Virus record (IMG/VR): IMGVR_UViG_3300042934_000627
Location: 1-61,218 of that record
Direction: 5' to 3' (one strand)
Origin: a virus
Length of the DNA: 61,218 nt
The notes under the pieces are model-generated. The model was not told the DNA's origin. It made no database searches and worked only from the letters and a program-made list of their open reading frames with translations. Positions within the stretch are counted from its first letter, which is position 1; the number at the start of each line of letters is the position of its first letter. Position numbers and translations under genes: made by a program. Positions 40,370 to 49,166 of this stretch are shown piece after piece.

Positions 40370-42519
40370 AAATGTCGATGAACACCGATGCCGACCGTAT
40401 TGCCCTCCGTAGAGAAACGCGGGCTAAAGTAAGCGATGTAACTGCCGACGATTGGCAACGAATATTTGCGATGAAATTGACGGATGCTGATCGTGAGAAA
40501 CTCGCAGCCGTGCGTAGCGCTATCGATTCGGGTAAGTTATCGCGTCATGCCGAAGATCGTTATACGAAAACGGGCCGATCGAAGCGAATCAGTAAAGCCG
40601 AATGCCTGCGGTTATACGCCGAGCTTGCCGAGTTGGAACGCGAAGATAAGCTACATGAAATGGTCGCGAATACACCGAATAACTACGAATTAATTACGAC
40701 GTATGAACGATTTGAAACGTTGATTGATTCGTTAGCTTCCGAGCCAATTATCGCGATTGATACGGAAACAACCGGACTTGATGTATACGCGGATCATATC
40801 GTAGGCATCTCGCTTACTTCACCGAATGCCAATTGGAATGTGTATATACCGGTCGGTCATATTGACGCTAAGCAGCAGTTACCACGGTCTTACGTGTTGT
40901 ATCGATTAACTCCGATGTTGACGGACGTGAACGTTAAAAAGGTGCTGCATAACGCAAACTACGATATTCAGATGTTCATGCGCTATGGCATCGAAGTGGT
41001 AGGCGTTGCGTGGGATACACAGATCGCGATGCACTTGCTTAACGAAAATGAACCGTCCTACCAGTTAAAAAAGTTAGCTACGCGATACCTACACGAGCCA
41101 TCAGACACCTTCGAGCAATTATTCGGTAAGAATGCGCAATTTGCAACGGTGCCGCTTGATATTGCGCTTGTGTACGCAGCGAAGGATACAGCAATTACGT
41201 GGAAGTTGTACGAGTTTCAGCGTAAGTACCTCGAAAAGATGCCGACGATACTAAGCTATTATCGCGATGTCGAAGTGCCGTTAATCCAGGCGATTGTCGC
41301 AATGGAACGGACAGGATTCGTTATTGATACAGAATACGCGCAGACGTACGGTGTGCAAATGCAGCACGATATAGAACGGCTAGAAAACGAATTGCATACG
41401 GAAATTGGCGACATTAATCTTAATAGTCCGATGCAGCTGAAAGAAGCGCTTGAACGGATCACACGTAAGCAACTCGAATCTACCGACGCGAAGAAAGTAT
41501 TAAAACCGTTGGCATCGAAGTTCCCGGTGATTGCGAAGTTTCTCGAATATAAATCGCTCGTTAAATTGTACTCAACGTACATTAGCGTGCTGCCAACGAA
41601 GATCAATCCAGTTACGGGACGATTACATGCACGGTTTAACCCGATGGGAACTGTAACGGGACGATTTTCAAGCGGTGGAAATCATGTCAATCTGCAAAAC
41701 CAGTCGCATGAATCTCGTAAGCTATTCGTCGCGCCAAAGGGATATGTAATAATCGGCGCAGACTTTAGTCAACAGGAATACCGATGCCTAGCGTATTTTA
41801 CGCAGGAACCGTTGCTTGTCGAAGCATATAAGTCCGGAAAAGACTTGTATTCAACGATGGCAGCGCGAATCTTCCACGTTCCGTATGAAGAATGCGGTGA
41901 TGGTACGGTTTATCGTAAAAAGGCGAAAGTTGGGCTACTGGCAACGGTATACGGGACATCGAAGTATACGCTTGCTACGCAACTAGGTATTAGCGTCGAT
42001 GAAGCCGACAAGTTCCTTAATGATCTGTTCGCGAGCATGCCTAAGGTTGCCGAATGGATCGAAGAAAATAAGAAATTCGTACGTCATCACGGTTACGTAT
42101 GGGCCGATAAACAGTACCGTAAGCGGCGACTTCCTGATGCTACATTACGTGAAAAAGCATGGCGCGTTGACCGTGGCGAATCCAAACGTACCATTAATCG
42201 GGCGCTACGTCAGGCAACGAATGCTCGCGTACAAGGATCAGCATCGGTGCAAACGAAAGTAACGATTAACGCGATGTACCATTGGTGCCTAGCAAAACAG
42301 GCGGCCGGACGTGATTTTAGATTATGGTGTACGGTACATGACGAAAATTTAACATTGGCGCCAATCGATGTAACTCGCAATGAAATCGAAGAAATACGCG
42401 GTTTGATGCTACACAGTTACCCATTCGGTGATATTCCGCTTAAAACGGATATCGAGTTGATGGTTCGCTGGGGTGACGGTATGACGGTTGATGAGTGGTT
42501 TGAAAAATATCCGCAATAA
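40366..42519 (+). CDS. DNA polymerase I family A
   Basis: A 717-residue replicative polymerase with proofreading. The 3'-5' exonuclease has AIDTETTGLDVY (D132, E134), HNANYDIQMF and YAAKDTAITWKLY; the polymerase has motif A GADFSQQEYRCLAYFTQE (D466), motif B YRKKAKVGLLATVYG (R517, K521) and motif C CTVHDENL (H658, D659, E660). The 5' nuclease domain of bacterial PolA is absent. An N-terminal ~100-residue helical extension (DWQRIFAMKLTDADREKLAA) is unusual. ATG 40366 overlaps the preceding stop; ATG 40378 is an alternative. Confidence 0.92.
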   Translation: MKMSMNTDADRIALRRETRAKVSDVTADDWQRIFAMKLTDADREKLAAVRSAIDSGKLSRHAEDRYTKTGRSKRISKAECLRLYAELAELEREDKLHEMVANTPNNYELITTYERFETLIDSLASEPIIAIDTETTGLDVYADHIVGISLTSPNANWNVYIPVGHIDAKQQLPRSYVLYRLTPMLTDVNVKKVLHNANYDIQMFMRYGIEVVGVAWDTQIAMHLLNENEPSYQLKKLATRYLHEPSDTFEQLFGKNAQFATVPLDIALVYAAKDTAITWKLYEFQRKYLEKMPTILSYYRDVEVPLIQAIVAMERTGFVIDTEYAQTYGVQMQHDIERLENELHTEIGDINLNSPMQLKEALERITRKQLESTDAKKVLKPLASKFPVIAKFLEYKSLVKLYSTYISVLPTKINPVTGRLHARFNPMGTVTGRFSSGGNHVNLQNQSHESRKLFVAPKGYVIIGADFSQQEYRCLAYFTQEPLLVEAYKSGKDLYSTMAARIFHVPYEECGDGTVYRKKAKVGLLATVYGTSKYTLATQLGISVDEADKFLNDLFASMPKVAEWIEENKKFVRHHGYVWADKQYRKRRLPDATLREKAWRVDRGESKRTINRALRQATNARVQGSASVQTKVTINAMYHWCLAKQAAGRDFRLWCTVHDENLTLAPIDVTRNEIEEIRGLMLHSYPFGDIPLKTDIELMVRWGDGMTVDEWFEKYPQ

Positions 42520-42520
42520 C

Positions 42521-42556
42521 TGCGCGGATTGACATGGATAAACGTATTATACAGTG
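42521..42556 (+). promoter_or_regulatory. Phage-type promoter, copy B
   Basis: TGCGCGG (42521-42527), 17-base spacer, TATTATACAGTG (42545-42556), directly before the RNA ligase ribosome site. The TTGACA inside the spacer (42529) is not at a useful distance from the -10. Confidence 0.8.
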
Positions 42557-42568
42557 GGAGGCGATTTG

Positions 42569-43468
42569 ATGACGGAAATTAAACGTTATACAGATGTTAT
42601 TCGACTAGGTCATCGTAGCACGCTCAATGTTCTTCATAAAGGTGATTACGTAGTTATCGAAGAAAAGCTTGATGGTGCAAATGCATCGTTTCGAGTAGAT
42701 AATGGCGAAGTTATCGCATACTCACGAAATACACAACTATCATCCGATAATAACTTACGTGGGTTCTACGAATATACACGAAACATCAATGCGACAAAAC
42801 TGAATGTACAGTACATCTATTTTGGCGAATGGCTTGTCAAACATAAGATCGATTATGGCGCGAGCGAGAACGAATTTTACTTGTTCGATGTGTACGATAT
42901 TGTAACCGCGCAGTATTTGCCATTTACCGATGTTGTATCGGAAGCATACCGTTTAGGGTTTGCGATTGTACCAGTTCTGTACGCAGGAAAGTATCACGGC
43001 TATGAGCAGTTGGAATCGATTATGGGGCGAAGTGTTCACGCAAAAGATCCGTATAATGGCGAAGGCATCGTTGTAAAGAACGTAAGCTATCGTGATAAGT
43101 TTGACCATCAACTTTATGTGAAGCTTGTTAGCCCAGAATTCTGCGAGGTGCAGAAGCAGAAAGCACCACGTGACCCATCGAAGGTTGACGCTGAATCTCA
43201 GTTCGTTCGCACATTCGCAACTAAAGCGCGAGTACACAAGTCACTGCTGAAAATGGTCGATGCAGGAAAAATTAAACAGCCATTCGATTTATCCGATATG
43301 GGCATGATTCTAAAACACTTAGGCAGAGATATCTACGATGATCTGCTGAAAGAGGAATCAGATAGCTTGCCAGAAGGATACGAGGAAAAGTCGATCAGGC
43401 GAGCCATTGGAAAGTACGTTCCTACGATCGTACGCGAAATTATCGAAGATCAGGCGGTGGTTATTTGA
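42569..43468 (+). CDS. RNA ligase (T4 Rnl2-like)
   Basis: A 299-residue nucleotidyltransferase. Motif I EEKLDGANASFR gives the AMP-accepting K33, motif IIIa-like YFGEWLVKHKIDY, motif IV GEGIVVKN and motif V YVKLVSPEF. It seals RNA nicks with ATP, often to repair tRNAs cut by host defence. The C-terminal ~100 residues are helical. ATG 42569 follows GGGAGG. It is under promoter copy B, and a tRNA-like RNA lies elsewhere under copy C. Confidence 0.85.
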   Translation: MTEIKRYTDVIRLGHRSTLNVLHKGDYVVIEEKLDGANASFRVDNGEVIAYSRNTQLSSDNNLRGFYEYTRNINATKLNVQYIYFGEWLVKHKIDYGASENEFYLFDVYDIVTAQYLPFTDVVSEAYRLGFAIVPVLYAGKYHGYEQLESIMGRSVHAKDPYNGEGIVVKNVSYRDKFDHQLYVKLVSPEFCEVQKQKAPRDPSKVDAESQFVRTFATKARVHKSLLKMVDAGKIKQPFDLSDMGMILKHLGRDIYDDLLKEESDSLPEGYEEKSIRRAIGKYVPTIVREIIEDQAVVI

Positions 43469-44448
43469 CGGAATACAACGACACCATCGCGCAGGACTTC
43501 GTATCCATGCTAGATTCGTTTCATTCCGCGCCGGAGTGCTGGGATGACGAGCTGGACTCGCAACTCCATCGGTGGTATACGAATCCGCCGAAAATTTGGC
43601 CGAAGCGGCCTTATTTCTCACCATCGGCTGCCGGAAGTGATGCACGTGAACTCTACGTGAAAACACTCGGAGCTAAACGGGATTCATTCGGCAGTCACCC
43701 GTGGCAGGCGCGGTGGACGCAAATTGGCACCAGCATCGGCGATATGATTCAGCGCGACGTATTACTGATCGGTAAGCACGAGCCTGACGCGAAGTTTCAT
43801 TTCGAGTTTAATGCGAATGGCCAGCCCATGTTCGAAGAGTTCGCGAAGGTGAATAAACGAATTAGCTATCGTGGTCACACGTTTTATCTTTACGGGCAGC
43901 CAGACGGAATTATGCGATATACTACGCTCAATGGCGAGGAACTACGCGTCGGACTCGAAATCAAATCAAAACAGACAACGGCGGCGAAAACCTCGTTACA
44001 CACGATGCGCGAACCGGAGGACAAGCACGTCAAGCAAACGGTCGGCTACTCGATCATGTACGATCTCGATGATTACATTATCTTGTACGTAAACGCGTCG
44101 AAGAAGTCGTGGAATATGACCGACGAGGAGTATCGCAAGTCACCGGACATTCGTGCATTCCACGTTCGCATTACGCGCGACGATAAGCTAGCGCTGTGCG
44201 ATTACTTTGCTGACGTGCTGGACGCGGTGAAAGCGAAAAAGCCGCCGGCACTCAATATCGACAAATGGACGTTTAACAATTATAAGACTGCATGTGCGAA
44301 ATCGTTGTCCGACCAAGAATTTGCGGATATCGAAGCGTTGGTTAACCGTATGCAGCACTCGTCACTTGGCGATAAAGCGAAGCAGGAATATGCGGATGCA
44401 CTCGAATTTATTCGTAGTGTCCGCCAGGACGGCGGTGATGCATCGTGA
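43465..44448 (+). CDS. RecB/Cas4-like PD-(D/E)XK nuclease
   Basis: A 327-residue nuclease. YFSPSAAGSDARELYVKTLG at the N-terminus, GQPDGIMRY (metal Asp) and GLEIKSKQTTAAKTS (E-x-K) followed by HVKQTVGYSIM form the RecB/Cas4 core. No iron-sulphur cysteines were seen. Probably a DNA exonuclease for replication or recombination. TTG 43465 overlaps the ligase stop (TTGA). Confidence 0.82.
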   Translation: MTEYNDTIAQDFVSMLDSFHSAPECWDDELDSQLHRWYTNPPKIWPKRPYFSPSAAGSDARELYVKTLGAKRDSFGSHPWQARWTQIGTSIGDMIQRDVLLIGKHEPDAKFHFEFNANGQPMFEEFAKVNKRISYRGHTFYLYGQPDGIMRYTTLNGEELRVGLEIKSKQTTAAKTSLHTMREPEDKHVKQTVGYSIMYDLDDYIILYVNASKKSWNMTDEEYRKSPDIRAFHVRITRDDKLALCDYFADVLDAVKAKKPPALNIDKWTFNNYKTACAKSLSDQEFADIEALVNRMQHSSLGDKAKQEYADALEFIRSVRQDGGDAS

Positions 44449-44612
44449 GAGACGTTAATTATGCCGATGTGCTGACGATGTACCACTATTTAATCGGCAC
44501 GCGATTAGCGAACAGCCGCATGGATAGCGAAAAGTTTGACCGTTGCAGCACGAAGTTGCACGAATGGGAAAGTGTACAACTTGCGAAAGATTACGCGGAG
44601 GTGAAGGCATGA
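44445..44612 (+). CDS. Small unknown protein
   Basis: A 55-residue protein from GTG 44445 overlapping the nuclease stop: MRDVNYADVLTMYHYLIGTR and a helical C-terminus. Its stop overlaps the next ATG. Supported by perfect packing. Confidence 0.45.
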   Translation: MRDVNYADVLTMYHYLIGTRLANSRMDSEKFDRCSTKLHEWESVQLAKDYAEVKA

Positions 44613-44944
44613 GCGAAATAACTAAGTATCCAGTAATTGGCCGAAATAATAAATATCTTGTTAAAGTTTACGTAGAAGACTATTTGTTCAATACTAGGTG
44701 GATTTGTAATGTTTACCTAAAGAATGATCATCGTTCCTTATTTAACCTACGTAAGTTTTGTAAAGTTAATTCCTACGTAACAAAAGAGGAGGATTTTGCT
44801 AAGTATGCAAATAATCTAATTTTACTAGCTAAAGAAGCTGTAAATGATTATGAAGATTGGTTACAAGAGGAACATGAGCGTGATATGAAATTTAATCGGT
44901 CAAAGATTGAATTTAAGCGTTGGGATGGCATAGTAGATGACTGA
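44609..44944 (+). CDS. Unknown protein
   Basis: A 111-residue AT-rich gene starting at ATG 44609 behind GGAGGTG: MSEITKYPVIGRNNKYLVKV, then LILLAKEAVNDYEDWLQEEH. A small alpha-beta protein without recognised motifs. It overlaps both neighbours. Confidence 0.5.
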   Translation: MSEITKYPVIGRNNKYLVKVYVEDYLFNTRWICNVYLKNDHRSLFNLRKFCKVNSYVTKEEDFAKYANNLILLAKEAVNDYEDWLQEEHERDMKFNRSKIEFKRWDGIVDD

Positions 44945-45497
44945 ACATATGCAGATACTCGGAATCGATACCTCGTTCGCGTCTCCTGGGATGACCGTTA
45001 TTGATGTCGTAAATGGTAAACCGAAGCTCATCGCATCATCGCACGTTAAAACTGGCGGTAAATACGCGAAACTTGGCAACGAAGCACGCAACGCAATGAT
45101 TCGAAGCTGGACGGTGCTATTCTGCCGCGACTACTGGCCGTTTGACGTAATTGTACGCGAGAAATTTAGCAGTAAATCGGTCGACATCAATCGGAAAGTA
45201 TTCGGGGCGTGGCGTGAAATGGACGCAGCACTCGCAGAACTCGGATACACTGGCGAGCCGGTAACGTGTACCCCGGCGCAGTGGAAAAAGACTGTCGTAG
45301 GCAACGGAAATGCCACGAAGACGGACGTAGAGGACGCCGTTAAACGTTATGTTGGCGACGTAGAGTTCGCTACGAGTGGTAAAGGCGGAACATACGACGA
45401 GTCAGACGCAGCTGGGCTTGCTTTGTGGTATGCGATTGATAATGGATTGATTGAAAAACTTACGCCTGATATGGCACGAGAGGATGACAGTAAATGA
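44937..45497 (+). CDS. RuvC-like Holliday junction resolvase
   Basis: A 186-residue RNase H-fold nuclease. Catalytic residues: D11 in ILGIDTSFASPGMTV, E75 in DVIVREKFSS, and the D154-E155-D157 cluster in TYDESDAAGLALWYA. It resolves branched phage DNA before packaging. It is somewhat longer than bacterial RuvC at its C-terminus. ATG 44937 overlaps the previous gene; ATG 44949 is possible. Confidence 0.88.
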   Translation: MTEHMQILGIDTSFASPGMTVIDVVNGKPKLIASSHVKTGGKYAKLGNEARNAMIRSWTVLFCRDYWPFDVIVREKFSSKSVDINRKVFGAWREMDAALAELGYTGEPVTCTPAQWKKTVVGNGNATKTDVEDAVKRYVGDVEFATSGKGGTYDESDAAGLALWYAIDNGLIEKLTPDMAREDDSK

Positions 45498-45808
45498 TCG
45501 AAGAATTACGTAAACTTGACGGATACGATAGCACGTATGAAAGCTGGAGCGATATACCAGCACCAATACAAGAATTACTCGACTGCTACGAATCAGTTCA
45601 TAGTGAACTCGAAGAAGGTGGACGCTGGTCCAACTACAAAACCAACGTGTACAAAGTCGAAGAAAACGGAGAAACAGCATATTTTTCTGTTTGGCGTGAA
45701 GTACCAGCTACCGTATACCAAGAAGGCGGCGACTTTGGGATCGGTATGGATGAAGTCGTACCAAAAGAAGTGACAACGATTAAATATATCACGAAAGGAG
45801 ACGATTAA
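45494..45808 (+). CDS. Unknown protein
   Basis: A 104-residue acidic protein, MIEELRKLDGYDSTYESWSD then YFSVWREVPATVYQEGGDFG. It overlaps the RuvC stop and has no recognised family. The beta C-terminus ends VTTIKYITKGDD. Confidence 0.5.
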   Translation: MIEELRKLDGYDSTYESWSDIPAPIQELLDCYESVHSELEEGGRWSNYKTNVYKVEENGETAYFSVWREVPATVYQEGGDFGIGMDEVVPKEVTTIKYITKGDD

Positions 45809-46021
45809 ATGAACGATAAATACCGATTACTCATCGTAGGACTAATCGACGAAATCCTACGAAGAGACTTCGACAAAAACGATCTGCTTACGAAAGAGGA
45901 GCACATAGTTTGCTACGACCGCCTGCACGAAGTCATCGATACATCATCACCGCGCGAATTACGTGAATCACTCGTTGAATTAGGACGAAAACTATACGAG
46001 GAAGTCGGTGATGCCGAATGA
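45809..46021 (+). CDS. Unknown small protein
   Basis: A 70-residue helical, acidic protein starting directly after the previous stop behind AAAGGAG: RLLIVGLIDEILRRDFDKND and LRESLVELGRKLYEEVGDAE. The ATGA overlap with the next membrane gene suggests one unit. Confidence 0.5.
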   Translation: MNDKYRLLIVGLIDEILRRDFDKNDLLTKEEHIVCYDRLHEVIDTSSPRELRESLVELGRKLYEEVGDAE

Positions 46022-46227
46022 GAGAACACGTAATTAGCACACTCGCGACCGTAGTTTTATCGATCATCTATTTCGTATTCTTCCAAGCGTTATTCGTAGG
46101 CGTTGCGCTATTAATCGGGATAACATTCGGACTTCACGTAAACGTACGAGTACCCGTAATCATCGCGACAATTATGTGGCTAGCAGCTACGTGGACAATC
46201 GTTCGCGCATCGAGGGGGTTATCGTGA
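46018..46227 (+). CDS. Two-helix membrane protein
   Basis: A 69-residue protein with membrane helices at about residues 5-30 (VISTLATVVLSIIYFVFFQA) and 40-63 (VRVPVIIATIMWLAATWTIV). The first of four consecutive tiny genes, three of them membrane proteins. Role unknown. Confidence 0.55.
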   Translation: MREHVISTLATVVLSIIYFVFFQALFVGVALLIGITFGLHVNVRVPVIIATIMWLAATWTIVRASRGLS

Positions 46228-46391
46228 TTTTAAATCGAGAATTGGTACGGTTGATTTCGAAGGATCTTGCGGAAACAGAACGTTGTATTACGCAGCATGA
46301 ACGTGAGCTTACACAGCTGCATATGGAACGTAAAGAATTGTACGACCGGCTACACGAATTGAATGAAAAGATACGGAATGGAGTGGGATAA
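46224..46391 (+). CDS. Small coiled-coil protein
   Basis: A 55-residue charged coiled coil from GTG 46224 behind GAGGGGG: LVRLISKDLAETERCITQHE, RELTQLHMERKELYDRLHEL. It overlaps the membrane gene before it and the one after it (TAATG). It could link the membrane proteins. Confidence 0.5.
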   Translation: MILNRELVRLISKDLAETERCITQHERELTQLHMERKELYDRLHELNEKIRNGVG

Positions 46392-46567
46392 TGAAAAAAT
46401 ACGTACTAGTATACGATTATTTAATAATCATGTTATATATTGTAGCATTAGTCTTTACTATGATTGGATATCCGATGATCAGTAGTAAGTCAGACATTAT
46501 CGTTACCTTGCTGGACATCATCATACTTGGTGCAGTTAACGTGGTATTTATCGAAGGTGATCGCTAA
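46391..46567 (+). CDS. Two-helix membrane protein
   Basis: A 58-residue AT-rich gene: helices YLIIMLYIVALVFTMIGYPM and IIVTLLDIIILGAVNVVFI. Start and stop overlap its neighbours through TAATG junctions. Not in the usual ORF lists because of size. Confidence 0.5.
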   Translation: MKKYVLVYDYLIIMLYIVALVFTMIGYPMISSKSDIIVTLLDIIILGAVNVVFIEGDR

Positions 46568-46758
46568 TGCTCGGATATGGCATTGTTGCGCTAGTGATTG
46601 GTTGGCTACTGTCACTGTTTGGATTTGATAAAGCCGTTATCTACGGTTCACACACGTTATTTGGCGGCAATATCAATATTTACGTTTATTATCTCATTTT
46701 CTTCGCAATGGGCATTATCGGATATATCATCGATCAGATCGCGGGGTGTCGTAAATGA
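46567..46758 (+). CDS. Two-helix membrane protein
   Basis: A 63-residue protein with helices MLGYGIVALVIGWLLSLFGF and YVYYLIFFAMGIIGYIIDQI. It overlaps the kinase gene (ATGA). With its two neighbours it forms a tandem set of small membrane proteins. Confidence 0.55.
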   Translation: MLGYGIVALVIGWLLSLFGFDKAVIYGSHTLFGGNINIYVYYLIFFAMGIIGYIIDQIAGCRK

Positions 46759-47384
46759 GCACGTTACTGTCCGATAAAGAAAACGAAATTGTTGATTTGA
46801 TTCGCAATAAGCGCTACGAGCAGGCGCATGAAGAGTTGTCGAAGTTCATCGATAATAAACCGTTGCCGCCGGTTAAACTCGCGATCATCGGCAAGCTACG
46901 GTCGGGGAAGTCCGCGATTGCTACGTATCTATGGATGAAGCACGATATATGGCCGGTTGCCTTCGCCGATCCGTTGAAGCAGATTTACACGACATTGTTC
47001 GGTAACCACGAGCGTAAGGATCGCGCAATGCTACAGCAGCTTGGCGAAAAACTTTGCGAAATCGATCCGAACATCTTCGTCAATGTGGCGCTAAAAACGG
47101 CTAGCTCGCATGATCGCGTATGTGTATCGGATGTACGTAAGCATGCCGAATATGATGCGCTGAAAGACGCTGGGTATACGTTCATCCGCGTCACAGCGTC
47201 AGAAGAAACTCGGTTAGCGCGTGCAAACGCAGAGCATGACGAATTTAGCATCGATGACCTTCGGCATCATACGGAAACGGATCTCGATGATGCATATGCT
47301 GATTACGTGATCATTAACGATGGAACAATCGATGACCTCTACGAAAAAGTTGACGAGTTAATTGCGGAAATATGCGCGGAATGA
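46755..47384 (+). CDS. P-loop nucleotide kinase (dNMP kinase-like)
   Basis: A 209-residue protein. A helical start to residue 40, then VKLAIIGKLRSGKSAIATYL (Walker A), PVAFADPLKQIYTTLFGN and VCVSDVRKHAEYDALKDAGY followed by TFIRVTASEETRLAR and a DDL-rich lid region. This matches phage deoxynucleoside monophosphate kinases, which feed dNTP pools. An adenylate-kinase-like role is the alternative. Confidence 0.75.
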   Translation: MSTLLSDKENEIVDLIRNKRYEQAHEELSKFIDNKPLPPVKLAIIGKLRSGKSAIATYLWMKHDIWPVAFADPLKQIYTTLFGNHERKDRAMLQQLGEKLCEIDPNIFVNVALKTASSHDRVCVSDVRKHAEYDALKDAGYTFIRVTASEETRLARANAEHDEFSIDDLRHHTETDLDDAYADYVIINDGTIDDLYEKVDELIAEICAE

Positions 47385-47408
47385 CGTTGGCGTTCGTATT
47401 ATATTACG
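47373..47408 (+). promoter_or_regulatory. Phage-type promoter, copy D
   Basis: TGCGCGG (47373-47379), 17-base spacer, TATTATATTACG (47397-47408), 15 bases before the methylase start. It overlaps the end of the kinase gene. Confidence 0.75.
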
Positions 47409-47423
47409 AAGGGGAGCGATAGA

Positions 47424-48728
47424 TTGACATTTACGTATGTAGATCTTTTTTCTGGTATTGGAGGATTTCGTACAGCACTCGATAGACTCGGAGGGCAATG
47501 CGTATTGTCGAGCGAGATTGATAAGTTCGCGTCAAAGGCATACAAGTTACTGTACAATGGTGCGCCTGAGTTACGCGGAGATATAACGAAGATTGACGCA
47601 AGTGACGTTCCTGATCACGATTTGCTTGTCGGTGGATTTCCTTGCCAATCCTTCAGCGTAGCAGGTAAACGGTTAGGCTTCGAGGATACTCGCGGTACAT
47701 TATTTTTCGAAGCAGCACGTATCGCGAAAGAGAAACAGCCGAAAGTATGCCTATTTGAGAACGTAAAGGGACTGATATCACACGATAGCGGACGGACGCT
47801 CGACGTAATCATATCGACATTGTGCTCGATTGGTTACACTGTTGATTTTAACGTCATCAACTCGAAATACTTCGGTGTGCCGCAGAATCGTGAACGTATC
47901 TTTATCGTAGCTGTACGTGATGACTTAGTTATGCCGAGCGAATGGGTTATCCAAGGAAACAACGTAGTTGCGAAAGGAAAACGAATAATAGCGCAACTTG
48001 ACGGCATTAAGACGTTTAACTTCGATTGGCCAGAACAGACGGAAGTTAACGTTAGACTTCGCGATATCCTCGAAAGTAACGTTGATGAACGGTACTATCT
48101 TAGCGAAGAAAAGACGGCTAAGCTCGTCGCTAATCTGCGTGACAAAGAGATTAAAATACTCAATGAACGCAAAGATGATGATGTTAATCCAGTTTATACA
48201 CCGGAACTTTATCACAAAACAATGAACGGACGACGAATTAAACCCGCAAATGACGTAATCCCAGCATTAACCGTACAAGATCGACATGGTATCGTTGAGC
48301 CAAGTGGAATAAGTAGAACAATAAGATCTGGCGGTAATACATCACTTGATGCTAAGCATAATTATCTGCACATAGCTGAGCCACAAGTATCATCAATCGG
48401 TAATACAAACCCATCCGGTAATGGAATGAACGGGCAAGTTTATGATATAGATACAGGTTTAGCACCAACGTTGACAACGAATAAAGGCGAAGGTGCCCGT
48501 ATAACTAATGCACCGCACTACCGTATACGGAAACTCACGCCACTCGAATGCTTCCGTTTACAGGGATTTCCTGACGAGTATTACACGACGTTGCACGAAA
48601 ATGGCGTCAGCAATTCGCAGCTGTACAAAATGGCGGGCAACGCTGTAACCGTCAATGTTATTCAAGCGATAGGATCACGATTGTTACCTTACCTAGCGTC
48701 ATCTTCCGCAATGGTATCGGCAAGCTGA
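47424..48728 (+). CDS. DNA cytosine-5 methyltransferase
   Basis: A 434-residue C5 methylase with motif I YVDLFSGIGGFRTALDRLGG, motif IV GGFPCQSFSVAG with catalytic C74, motif VI LFENVKGLISHD, motif VIII GVPQNRERIFIV, a target domain around residues 200-370, and motifs IX-X LTPLECFRLQGFPDEYY ... YKMAGNAVTV. No restriction enzyme gene adjoins it, so it is an orphan that probably protects phage DNA from host restriction. TTG 47424 is behind AGGGGAG. Its last 40 bases overlap the convergent gene. Confidence 0.92.
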   Translation: MTFTYVDLFSGIGGFRTALDRLGGQCVLSSEIDKFASKAYKLLYNGAPELRGDITKIDASDVPDHDLLVGGFPCQSFSVAGKRLGFEDTRGTLFFEAARIAKEKQPKVCLFENVKGLISHDSGRTLDVIISTLCSIGYTVDFNVINSKYFGVPQNRERIFIVAVRDDLVMPSEWVIQGNNVVAKGKRIIAQLDGIKTFNFDWPEQTEVNVRLRDILESNVDERYYLSEEKTAKLVANLRDKEIKILNERKDDDVNPVYTPELYHKTMNGRRIKPANDVIPALTVQDRHGIVEPSGISRTIRSGGNTSLDAKHNYLHIAEPQVSSIGNTNPSGNGMNGQVYDIDTGLAPTLTTNKGEGARITNAPHYRIRKLTPLECFRLQGFPDEYYTTLHENGVSNSQLYKMAGNAVTVNVIQAIGSRLLPYLASSSAMVSAS

Positions 48729-49078
48729 AATAGTCGCGTTCCCTTCGGTATATCGATACCCGTAAGATCGTCGCCAACGTATTCATAACGTAACGGTAGG
48801 TCTGACGCACTCAACGCGAGATCTTTGACGAAGGGCTTGGCGTAGGCATATCTACGCGCGTCAAATTTAAACGGTTCCACATCGGGCACCTTGACGATCG
48901 TCGCCTTACCGATAACCATTCGTTTATTTGCTTTGTCGTAACCTACGAATAACTTTTCCGGCCAGCTACGAATATCAATAAGTTTCGCGGCATCAGCCGA
49001 TAAATAAAGCCGTTGTTGCTTGTCTACCGTAACATATGCGGTATTTGAAGATCGCGCGCTAATCCACTCGAACGACAT
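48689..49078 (-). CDS. Conserved phage protein, unknown function
   Basis: A 129-residue protein on the minus strand: MSFEWISARSSNTAYVTVDK, QQRLYLSADAAKLIDIRSWP, EKLFVGYDKANKRMVIGKA. The beta pattern resembles AbrB-like or SH3-like regulators, and similar genes are common in Bacillus phages. It has its own promoter at 49114-49140 and its 3' end overlaps the methylase. Confidence 0.55.
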   Translation of the reverse strand: MSFEWISARSSNTAYVTVDKQQRLYLSADAAKLIDIRSWPEKLFVGYDKANKRMVIGKATIVKVPDVEPFKFDARRYAYAKPFVKDLALSASDLPLRYEYVGDDLTGIDIPKGTRLFQLADTIAEDDAR

Positions 49079-49113
49079 AACGATTCACTCCGATTCAAAC
49101 GTTTTACTAACAT

Positions 49114-49140
49114 AGTATACGCAAGTTCATCGAAAGTCAA
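49114..49140 (-). promoter_or_regulatory. Sigma-A-like promoter (minus strand)
   Basis: Minus strand TTGACT (49140-49135), 15-base spacer, TATACT (49119-49114). The spacer is short, so strength is doubtful, but it lies 36 bases from ATG 49078. Confidence 0.5.
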
Positions 49141-49166
49141 ACGTAACAACGAAAGGAAGCGGTAAT

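Noticed and set aside
42529-42534. TTGACA before the RNA ligase read as a sigma-A -35
   Set aside because: It is only 10 bases from TATTAT; the conserved TGCGCGG at 17 bases fits all six sites instead.
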